A model generated the notes under the pieces. It had not been told where the DNA came from. It saw only the letters and a list, made by a program, of their open reading frames with translations, and made no database searches. A stretch of DNA of 5,395 bases, taken from contig JAGGYX010000102.1 of NCBI GenBank assembly GCA_021162305.1, positions 1 to 5,395 of the forward strand, in the 5' to 3' direction. Both the position numbers and the translations under genes were made by a program. Position 1 is the first letter of the stretch. The number at the start of each line of letters is the position of its first letter. This document shows positions 1-5,003 of the stretch, piece by piece. This stretch comes from Thermoplasmata archaeon. Its GTDB lineage: Archaea; Thermoplasmatota; E2; UBA202; JdFR-43.

Positions 1-17
1 GTATTGTTTAAACATAC

Positions 18-2072
18 ATGGCTATTTCAGGATTAGAAAGTTTGATGGAGAGATGGGAGAGACTGTTTCAGGATTATTTTAAAGAAGAGGTTGAGGGTGC
101 TGCCTTGCTTTATCCTGATAAAAAAAGTCTGTTGCTTGATTACTGGGAAATTGATAAGCATGATTCTGAGCTTGGTGAATTGTTGCTTGAGAAACCATAT
201 TACACATTGAAGGCAGGAGAAGATGCTCTGAAAGAAATGGATGCTGTGGCTGAGATGCCCTCGTTGCATTTAAGGATAAAAAATTTGCCTGAGACAAGAA
301 AAATTGAAATAAGAGACCTGCGCTCCATACATCTTGGAAAATTTATAAGTGTTGATGGCTTGGTAAAAAAGGTTACAGAAGTCAGACCAAAGCTTGTGGA
401 GGCAGCCTTTAAATGTCCTAAATGCGGAGCAATAACGAGAGTCAAACAGGAGGGAAATATTCTCATAGAACCAAATATATGCCCCAATTGCAATAGGAAA
501 GCGAGTCTGAAATTGATTGCTGAAGAATCAATATTCATCGATTCGCAAAAAATAGAATTGCAGGAAAGTCCAGAAGGGCTGAGAGGCGGCGCCCAGCCCA
601 TGCGCCTTGTGGCATATCTTGAAGATGACCTCGTTGGCAACATTGTGCCTGGCGATAGAATAACCATTAATGGAATATTAAGAATACAGGCAAGAAGGCG
701 TGGGCAGACAAAGCTAACTGAATTCAATAGAGTTATGGATGTTAATAGCGTAGAGCTTAAAGAACAGGCTTTTGAAGAAATTTTGATTGATGAAGAAGAT
801 GAACGCCGTATCAAAGAAATGAGCAATGACCCGATGCTTGCTGTCAAAATAAGAGAATCGATAGCTCCCACAATATATGGACTTGAAACAGAGAAAGATG
901 CTTTATCATTGCAGTTATTTGGAGGTGTGCCAAAAACAATGCCTGATGGAACTAAAATAAGAGGAGATATTCACATTTTGCTTGTAGGCGACCCCGGCAC
1001 GGCAAAAAGTCAATTGTTGCGTTACATCTCGCAGCTTGCTCCTCGCAGCATATACACTTCTGGCAAATCAAGCAGTGCAGCAGGTTTGACAGCATCGGCA
1101 GTAAGAAGCGACGAATTTGGAGAGGGGCGATGGACCCTGGAAGCAGGAGCTTTAGTTTTGGCAGACCTTGGCATAGCCTGCGTTGATGAGCTGGACAAAA
1201 TGAATCCAAAGGATAGAGATGCACTGCATCAGGCGATGGAGCAGCAGGAAATAAGTGTTGCAAAAGCTGGCATTAATGCAACTTTGAAGTCAAGATGTGC
1301 TTTACTGGGAGCGGCAAATCCAAAGCTTGGCAGATTTGAGGAATATACGCCAATAGCTGATCAGATAAACATTCCTCCTGCTTTGCTATCTCGCTTTGAC
1401 TTAATTTTTCCTCTAACTGATAAGCCAGATAAGGAGAGAGATGAAGCATTAGCTGAGCATATTTTGCAGGTGCATCGCTACGGAGAGATGCTGGAAAGAA
1501 ATGAAAGCATAGAGGCAGCGAAAATAAAGCCAATTTTTGAACCAGAGTTTTTAAGGAAATATATTGCATATGCCAAGCGAAATATATTTCCAGTAATGAC
1601 AAGAGAGGCAATGGATAGAATAAAAGATTATTATGTTGGGATGAGAGCAAAGTCGAAAGAAACGATTCCTTTCACGCCTCGCCAGCTTGAAGCATTCATA
1701 AGACTTGCTGAAGCTTCTGCAAGAATGCGTTTATCAGAGGTTGTAACTGCTGAGGATGCAGATAGGGCAATAAAAATAGTCGAATATTATTTAACCAAAG
1801 TCGGCATGGATAGAGAAACAGAAACAATAGACATCGACATAATAACGACGGGCATATCAAGAAGCCAGAAGGACAAAATAAAGACGATAGTTGATATAAT
1901 AAGGGAGATATGCAGCGAAATCGATGCCCCAGCTCCATTTGAAGAAATTGTCAGCAGGGCGGAGCAGGAAGGCATAGATAAGGCAACAGTAGAAAGCTTA
2001 ATTGTCAAAATGAGAAGGGAGGGGATTATATTTGAGCCAAAACATGGAAAATACAAGCTCACGCAAGAATAA
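18..2072 (+). CDS. mcm: Replicative DNA helicase MCM (archaeal minichromosome maintenance protein)
   Basis: This is the ATP-driven hexameric 3'-5' helicase that unwinds the chromosome at replication forks. At 684 residues it is normal length for archaeal MCM. Visible in order: an N-terminal helical domain; a zinc site with C133-x2-C136 and C155-x2-C158; an OB-fold with a basic hairpin near 226-236 (RRRGQTK); Walker A GDPGTAKS at 324-331; Walker B with D390-E391 (ACVDELDKM); a pre-sensor-1 hairpin near 413-423 with K416; sensor 1 N434 (GAANP); the arginine finger R459 (LLSRF); sensor 2 R555 (FTPRQ); and a C-terminal winged-helix region from about 615. All catalytic residues are present and no intein interrupts the Walker A loop, a known insertion site in some archaea. 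The ATG at 18 is the first start after an in-frame TAA at 9-11. M10 is an alternative that would trim the N-terminus. It heads an operon with the next two genes. Its promoter is not recognisable in the 17 bases upstream. The identification is certain. Confidence 0.98.
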   Translation: MAISGLESLMERWERLFQDYFKEEVEGAALLYPDKKSLLLDYWEIDKHDSELGELLLEKPYYTLKAGEDALKEMDAVAEMPSLHLRIKNLPETRKIEIRDLRSIHLGKFISVDGLVKKVTEVRPKLVEAAFKCPKCGAITRVKQEGNILIEPNICPNCNRKASLKLIAEESIFIDSQKIELQESPEGLRGGAQPMRLVAYLEDDLVGNIVPGDRITINGILRIQARRRGQTKLTEFNRVMDVNSVELKEQAFEEILIDEEDERRIKEMSNDPMLAVKIRESIAPTIYGLETEKDALSLQLFGGVPKTMPDGTKIRGDIHILLVGDPGTAKSQLLRYISQLAPRSIYTSGKSSSAAGLTASAVRSDEFGEGRWTLEAGALVLADLGIACVDELDKMNPKDRDALHQAMEQQEISVAKAGINATLKSRCALLGAANPKLGRFEEYTPIADQINIPPALLSRFDLIFPLTDKPDKERDEALAEHILQVHRYGEMLERNESIEAAKIKPIFEPEFLRKYIAYAKRNIFPVMTREAMDRIKDYYVGMRAKSKETIPFTPRQLEAFIRLAEASARMRLSEVVTAEDADRAIKIVEYYLTKVGMDRETETIDIDIITTGISRSQKDKIKTIVDIIREICSEIDAPAPFEEIVSRAEQEGIDKATVESLIVKMRREGIIFEPKHGKYKLTQE

Positions 2073-2079
2073 AATTTAC

Positions 2080-2364
2080 ATGAAAATATACAATGTAGGA
2101 AGCGATGTTTTATTGGCGGCATGCGACGCATGGCTTGTTGGAAAAACATTGCATTTTGGAAATGTTGAATTTGTTGTTTCAAAGGAATTTTATGCCGATG
2201 TGCTTGGCGATGAAGAGATGCTGAAAAAGCATTTGGAGCTTGCCACAGTTGGCAATCTCGTTGGCAAGATTGCTGTAAAATGTGCAATAGAAATGGGCTT
2301 GGTTAATGAGGAGAATGTTATAATGCTCGATGGCATCCCACATGCTCAATTTGCGATATTATGA
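2080..2364 (+). CDS. DUF424 family protein (uncharacterised, archaea-specific)
   Basis: This is a small soluble protein of 94 residues, matching the usual length of the archaeal DUF424 family, whose function I do not know. Family-like features seen are the opening MKIYNVGSDVLLAACD, an LVGKTLHFG segment near 19-27, a VSKEFYAD stretch at 33-40, the helix ATVGNLVGKIAVKCAIEMG (55-73) and the ending GIPHAQFAIL (85-94). No signal peptide, membrane segment or metal-binding cluster is visible. The same frame is open upstream to a TTG at 2032 and an ATG at 2044 inside mcm, but those would add 12-16 polar residues that do not resemble the family. ATG 2080 fits the family start and lies 7 bases after the mcm stop. 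No Shine-Dalgarno sequence precedes it, so translation is probably coupled to mcm. Its stop overlaps the next gene's ATG. Family assignment is from remembered sequence pattern and is fairly sure. Confidence 0.88.
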   Translation: MKIYNVGSDVLLAACDAWLVGKTLHFGNVEFVVSKEFYADVLGDEEMLKKHLELATVGNLVGKIAVKCAIEMGLVNEENVIMLDGIPHAQFAIL

Positions 2365-2864
2365 ATGAACTGGAAGAATGGTTGAAGGAATGCATGAATG
2401 TATTTCCTTCACTGAAAGGAATGAAGATTGAATGCAAATATAAGAAGCTTCCAAAAAATACACTTGGACGGATTAAAGGAAAGGTTTTTATGAAAAGAGA
2501 TATAGATGTTGAAACTTTATTGATTGAAGGGAAAGCAAAAGTAAAAATAAAAAGAGAAAAGCCGAGAGAATATGAAATAGAAATAAATGAGAAGCTTAAG
2601 GGAATAAAGAAAGAAGTAATAAGGAAGCAAATAGTGCAGCATACTATCATACATGAACTCCTTCATATTGAAAACGACGATTTGATTTCTCTAACAAAGG
2701 ATTATAAAAGGAGGAAAAAGAAAAAGTTGCATGTAAAGGAATTTAAAAATGAGGTTTTTAAAAGATACAATGAGGTTAGAAAATTAAATGGACTGCCACC
2801 CATTGAAAGAAAAGAAGGTTTGGATATGGCTATAGGAAAAATTGTGAGAGAATTGGAGATATAA
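2361..2864 (+). CDS. HELLH zinc-metallopeptidase-like protein (SprT/YgjP-like)
   Basis: This 167-residue protein carries a zincin active-site motif H98-E-L-L-H102 inside a hydrophobic helix (HTIIHELLHIEND). A candidate third zinc ligand, H124, lies 22 residues on, in LHVKEF followed by a helix (NEVFKRYNEVR). That arrangement (HExxH, then H followed by xxxF and a helix) resembles SprT, YgjP and related metal-dependent peptidases. The N-terminal half (about 20-80) looks like beta strands rich in lysine and glutamate. A very basic stretch, KRRKKKKLH, lies at 116-124. No signal peptide or transmembrane segment is seen, so it is presumably cytoplasmic. The ATG overlaps the DUF424 stop (ATGA, 2361-2364), showing translational coupling in the mcm operon. 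Proteolytic activity is inferred from the motif alone. The substrate is unknown, and the exact family could also be a DUF45/WLM-type relative. The stop at 2862-2864 directly abuts the stop of the convergent nuclease gene. Confidence 0.75.
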   Translation: MNELEEWLKECMNVFPSLKGMKIECKYKKLPKNTLGRIKGKVFMKRDIDVETLLIEGKAKVKIKREKPREYEIEINEKLKGIKKEVIRKQIVQHTIIHELLHIENDDLISLTKDYKRRKKKKLHVKEFKNEVFKRYNEVRKLNGLPPIERKEGLDMAIGKIVRELEI

Positions 2865-3122
2865 TTACTTTTTATTGAAGGAATTACTTTCTCTTTCCAA
2901 AGTTTGTTTGATCCATAATAAGACTCCGAAAAATTCATTTAACATTTTTTCATCTGAAAGGGATTTTATTGGAAGATCTATAGCACTATATCCATTCACT
3001 TTATCGGTTATAATTTTGGCTCCTTTTATTGACCCCATTCGTAATAGTATCTCTTTTCTTTTTTCTGGATCGTTAAATGGTGGTGGAGCTAAATCTCCCT
3101 GATGTGGTGCATTCCATCCTAT
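2865..3122 (-). pseudogene. C-terminal remnant of the nuclease-like protein, no start of its own
   Basis: Reading the minus strand in the same frame as the N-terminal segment gives 85 codons ending at TAA 2867-2865: IGWNAPHQGDLAPPPF, then NDPEKRKEILLRMGSIKGA, KIITDKVNGYSAIDLPIKS, and finally a helical end (LSDEKMLNEFFGVLLWIKQ and on to FNKK). The composition is protein-like, and it completes the middle fragment's final domain: the pattern of F, then R..IL...., a PI.SL.D turn and a terminal W helix is what I expect of such C-terminal domains. It has no early ATG that would keep the conserved first part; the only internal Met codons are at RMGS and KML. It is therefore most likely expressed only if the frame is restored at 3125-3122. 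The plus-strand open frame at 2875-3102 is its shadow. Confidence 0.65.
2866..2876 (+). terminator. Possible T-rich terminator after the mcm operon
   Basis: TACTTTTTATT follows two bases after the metallopeptidase stop. Archaeal RNA polymerase can terminate at T-tracts without a hairpin, so this five-T run is a candidate end for the operon. It lies inside the last codons of the opposing nuclease gene. The run is short and could simply be lysine codons read from the other strand. Confidence 0.3.
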
Positions 3123-3760
3123 TTTCCATCTCCTTGTATGGCAAATGGATAAAATTCCTTTTCACTTGAAGGAAATCCGAGAATAAATGAGCCTCTTTGA
3201 CTGGATGTCCAATAAACCTTGATATTATTTTGATTTGCGAAATCTATTATTGCTTGTGCTACTTTTACCACCTCATCTCCAAATTTTTCTTTTAATTGCT
3301 GTGAGAAAGATGCCCAATTCCATTTTATCCCTCTAGATTTGACTTTGATATCTTTTTTGATTTCAGCTCCGAAAAGCCCTGGGATTAAGATTTCATATTC
3401 TTCATATTTGTAATATTCCAGTTCCACGGCGTATATATCAAACTGACTATTCTGATTGATAAAATAAATGAGATCTTTTAATTGTGGATGAGTTTTATCC
3501 ATCAAAATAACGAACTTAAAATTACCATCATTAAGATTTCTTTCCACATTTTCGAGTAAAATTGATAAATCATCATCAGTTAGTTGGAAAAATTCTTTCA
3601 GTTTCTGTGTCAAAGAGACTCCAGAATTTTTATTGACTTCTTTCTCCAGAAAATCAATGAAAGACTCCATATTTGTACTGCTTTTCCATAATGCTGCTCC
3701 ATAATCTAAAACTTGTGCCACCACCAATCTTTTCAGGATTTTTGTAAAGTTTTGTTTCAA
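3119..3760 (-). CDS. Middle fragment of the nuclease-like protein (QxxxY helix and central domain)
   Basis: This 213-codon open frame nominally starts at TTG 3760, but its first nine or so residues are an out-of-frame reading of the ETKLYKNPE region, so that start is probably not used. Genuine homology seems to begin at RLVVAQVLDYGAALW, where Q16-V-L-D-Y20 matches the QxxxY motif that follows ExK in many PD-(D/E)XK nucleases. Then come a helical part (ESFIDFLEKEVN, LKEFFQLTDDDLSILLENVE), a strand pair (KFVILMDK, FDIYAVELEYY), and EEYEILIPGLFGAEI. A last domain starts at WNWASFSQQLKEKFGDEVVKVAQAIIDFA and runs through VYWTSSQRGSFILGFP to FYPFAIQGDGK. The TAG stop at 3121-3119 looks accidental, because the sequence continues sensibly in the neighbouring frame. 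It is soluble, with no membrane segment. I recognise the fold type but not a named family. Confidence 0.68.
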   Translation of the reverse strand: MKQNFTKILKRLVVAQVLDYGAALWKSSTNMESFIDFLEKEVNKNSGVSLTQKLKEFFQLTDDDLSILLENVERNLNDGNFKFVILMDKTHPQLKDLIYFINQNSQFDIYAVELEYYKYEEYEILIPGLFGAEIKKDIKVKSRGIKWNWASFSQQLKEKFGDEVVKVAQAIIDFANQNNIKVYWTSSQRGSFILGFPSSEKEFYPFAIQGDGK

Positions 3761-3995
3761 TTATATAGATATCTCCGTCGCTATCAAGACCAAGGGCATC
3801 AATAAATCCACTATTTGTTGGAACTTCTCTTGCCAAAACACAAATTCTAATCCCTTCTTTAATTTCATAAAGTGGGATGCTATCTGGATTTTCGTAGATA
3901 TATTTTTGCAGATAATCCTCCCTTTTTATTTGCATCTTTTCAATCTTTTTAGCATATTTTCCATTTTTGGAAATTATTATTGTCATTTCAATCAT
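3654..3995 (-). CDS. N-terminal fragment of the nuclease-like protein (catalytic D...ExK)
   Basis: This open frame of 113 codons carries the N-terminal portion of the broken nuclease. About the first 88 residues look genuine: a short beta/helix lead (KKIEKMQIKREDYLQKYIYENP) containing E36, then strands with D66 (GFIDALGLD) and the E80-T-K82 of IYIIETKLY. This matches the D-x(n)-ExK core of PD-(D/E)XK nucleases, and the D-to-E spacing of 14 is typical. After NPE at 86-88 the remaining residues (from about 90 to the end, GGGTSFRLWSS...) are out-of-frame reading of the next segment and should not be believed. The start may be ATG 3995 or the in-frame ATG 3986. The latter lies about 30 bases downstream of the TATA-like element near 4016, which would suit a leaderless message. 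Without segment 2 it lacks the rest of the catalytic fold. Confidence 0.7.
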   Translation of the reverse strand: MIEMTIIISKNGKYAKKIEKMQIKREDYLQKYIYENPDSIPLYEIKEGIRICVLAREVPTNSGFIDALGLDSDGDIYIIETKLYKNPEKIGGGTSFRLWSSIMEKQYKYGVFH

Positions 3996-4081
3996 GAATA
4001 TTTGTCGTCTATATTTATAATTAAGTAATTGTTTCCAAACAATGCTTCATATATAGAAAGATTTATCATTATTTCATGATT
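3990..4081. repeat. 9-bp inverted repeat flanking the divergent promoters
   Basis: AATCATGAA at 3990-3998 and its exact reverse complement TTCATGATT at 4073-4081 lie at the two edges of the divergent intergenic region. Each contains the palindrome TCATGA. The first covers the candidate nuclease start codon and the second lies 8 bases before the GTG of the PH-domain gene. They could be paired operator sites for a regulator of both promoters, but chance in AT-rich sequence is a real alternative. Confidence 0.3.
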
Positions 4082-4088
4082 TTAAAAT
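3996..4088. promoter_or_regulatory. Divergent promoter region between nuclease and PH-domain genes
   Basis: This 93-base intergenic stretch must hold both outward promoters. On the minus strand a TATA-like box (TTATAAATA, 4020-4012) is centred about 21 bases before ATG 3995 and 30 before ATG 3986. On the plus strand a box preceded by a purine-rich BRE-like stretch (GAAAGATTTATCA, 4056-4068) is centred about 24 bases before GTG 4089, and a second candidate (CATATATAG, 4048-4056) lies further upstream. Spacing fits archaeal leaderless transcription. No Shine-Dalgarno sequence precedes either start. The placement is inferred from spacing and composition; in AT-rich DNA such boxes also arise by chance. 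Confidence 0.5.
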
Positions 4089-4916
4089 GTGAAGCCAAAA
4101 TTATTTGAAAACGAGAAAATATTGCATATTCTAACGCCTCATCCGCTGTCTTTCATGGAATATCATGCCTTGTGGTTTGTTCCATTTGTATGGGGCGTTT
4201 CTTTATTATGGATTTATTCAAAATTCAGCATCTTGGGAAAGTTATATGCAGGAATAGCCCTATGGATAGCTGGACTGGCAATAATTGGAATAGTTGCTTC
4301 CTTGCTCCTTATAAGATGGAGAATTTTTATTGCATATATGGCAATAGCTGCAATGGCATTGCTCATAATGTGGAAATTCAATGCATGGAAAGATTTTAAA
4401 ATATTCCTTCCAGCTTATACAATCCTAATTTTCATTTTTGGAGCATTGCTAACGGAGGCATACAGAAGGAGCCATCACTACATCATAACAAATTTTCGCC
4501 TCATAACAAGAGGAGGCATTTTAAAAATAAAGGAAAGGAGCCTAAGATATGAAAAAATAAGTGATTTGAGTGGAGAGCAAGGCTTACTGGGAAGAATCTT
4601 TGGCTTTGGAAATATAACCCCTATAACTCCATCTGGATTTGGATTGGGTGAGGACGAGAGCTTTGCAGGTGGCGGAGCAGAAACAAAAGGCAAAAGATTG
4701 GGATTTTTTGGATTTGCAGGTGGCGGAAAGGAGGTTTCGATACCAAGAGCACGGAGCTATCATGAATTGCATGGGGTTCATCCATACAGGGAGATGAAGG
4801 ATTTGCTTGAAGAGCTGATTCATGAAAGCAGCCTTATTCCATATCAAAAAGAGCAAGTAGAGCTATCCCGCAAAATGGTTGATTTGCTCGAAAAGAAAAA
4901 GGATGATGAAACATGA
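4089..4916 (+). CDS. Membrane protein with bacterial-PH-like (bPH2/DUF304) domain
   Basis: This 275-residue protein has four hydrophobic segments at about 27-43, 51-75, 79-96 and 104-124, followed by a cytoplasmic PH-like region. The bPH2 signature is SHHYIITNFRLITRGGILKI at 128-147, then RYEKISDLSGEQGLLGRIFG (153-172) and GNITPITPSG (174-183). In known relatives (YdbS/DUF304) this domain sits on membrane helices and has no defined enzymatic role. A glycine-rich stretch follows (184-213) with two copies of FAGGG, then a conserved-looking PRARSYHELHGVHPYREMKD and an amphipathic, charged C-terminal helix. The start is GTG 4089; the ATG at 4087 in another frame stops at once. A TATA-like box lies about 24 bases upstream, so the message is probably leaderless. 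The function is unknown; membrane-surface scaffold or lipid contact would be inference only. Confidence 0.85.
   Translation: MKPKLFENEKILHILTPHPLSFMEYHALWFVPFVWGVSLLWIYSKFSILGKLYAGIALWIAGLAIIGIVASLLLIRWRIFIAYMAIAAMALLIMWKFNAWKDFKIFLPAYTILIFIFGALLTEAYRRSHHYIITNFRLITRGGILKIKERSLRYEKISDLSGEQGLLGRIFGFGNITPITPSGFGLGEDESFAGGGAETKGKRLGFFGFAGGGKEVSIPRARSYHELHGVHPYREMKDLLEELIHESSLIPYQKEQVELSRKMVDLLEKKKDDET
4662..4727 (+). repeat. Two copies of a 15-bp direct repeat inside the PH-domain gene
   Basis: TTTGCAGGTGGCGGA occurs at 4662-4676 and again, identical, at 4713-4727, a spacing of 51 bases or 17 codons. Both copies encode FAGGG in the glycine-rich loop after the PH core. Identity at the nucleotide level in an exact codon multiple suggests a local duplication, or strong use of the same codons for a repeated loop. 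Confidence 0.75.
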
Positions 4917-4981
4917 AATATATAGATGGTTCTTCTTCACAATTGGTTGGCTGGCATCTCGCCATTTTACGCATAATTTAA
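4913..4981 (+). other. Short open frame of 22 codons overlapping the PH-domain gene stop
   Basis: An ATG at 4913-4915 overlaps the TGA of the membrane-protein gene (ATGA), the same coupling arrangement as DUF424 and the metallopeptidase. The frame encodes MKYIDGSSSQLVGWHLAILR and two more isoleucines before TAA 4979-4981. It has a polar head and a short hydrophobic tail and matches no family I know. It overlaps the presumed TATA box of the next gene. It may be a chance frame or a decayed gene start. Confidence 0.2.
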
Positions 4982-4985
4982 TAAT
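4973..4985 (+). promoter_or_regulatory. TATA-like box for the deacetylase gene
   Basis: ATAATTTAATAAT is centred about 24-25 bases before the ATG at 5004, the distance expected of an archaeal TATA box for a transcript starting at or just before the start codon. No Shine-Dalgarno sequence lies before the ATG, which fits leaderless translation. The call rests on spacing and composition only. Confidence 0.45.
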
Positions 4986-5003
4986 CGCATCCATTATACA
5001 ATC

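Larger units (their letters stand above)
2865..3995 (-). pseudogene. PD-(D/E)XK nuclease-like gene split by two frameshifts
   Basis: Taken together, three consecutive minus-strand segments in different frames read as one protein of about 375 residues. Segment 1 (3995 to about 3735) holds the acidic catalytic residues, segment 2 (about 3731 to 3122) the QxxxY helix and the middle domain, and segment 3 (3122 to 2865) the C-terminal domain. The first switch falls at the A-run 3733-3730 (minus strand GAAAAG) and needs loss of one base or gain of two. The second falls at the A-run 3125-3122 (GGAAAATAG) and needs gain of one A, which turns the stop TAG into ATA-GGA-TGG. The first and third segments are in the same frame, so the shifts cancel. 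Possible explanations are gene decay, sequencing error in short A-runs, or recoding. The gene sits alone between housekeeping genes, converges on the mcm operon and diverges from the PH-domain gene. Reconstruction is mine from reading both frames. Confidence 0.75.

Noticed and set aside
200..871. Long minus-strand open frame of 223 codons opposite mcm
   Set aside because: It lies wholly inside the certain mcm gene. Its translation is rich in Ser, Ile and Leu with no domain pattern, as expected of an antisense shadow of an AT-rich gene.
982..1020. Possible intein at the mcm Walker A loop
   Set aside because: The GDPGTAKS motif is continuous and the protein is of normal length, so no intein is present.
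2032..2079. TTG 2032 or ATG 2044 as the DUF424 start
   Set aside because: These starts lie inside mcm and add residues (MENTSSRKNK...) unlike the family, whose proteins begin near MKIY.
1787..2287. Minus-strand open frame of 166 codons across the mcm/DUF424 junction
   Set aside because: It is antisense to two well-supported genes and its translation (many Cys, His, Gln, Phe) is not protein-like.
2875..3102. Plus-strand open frame of 75 codons downstream of the metallopeptidase
   Set aside because: The opposite strand reads as the C-terminal continuation of the nuclease with better composition, so the plus frame is its shadow.
4952..4969. Small hairpin TGGC-ATCTC-GCCA followed by TTTTA as a terminator
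   Set aside because: The stem is only four pairs, and archaeal termination does not normally need such hairpins, so this is probably chance.
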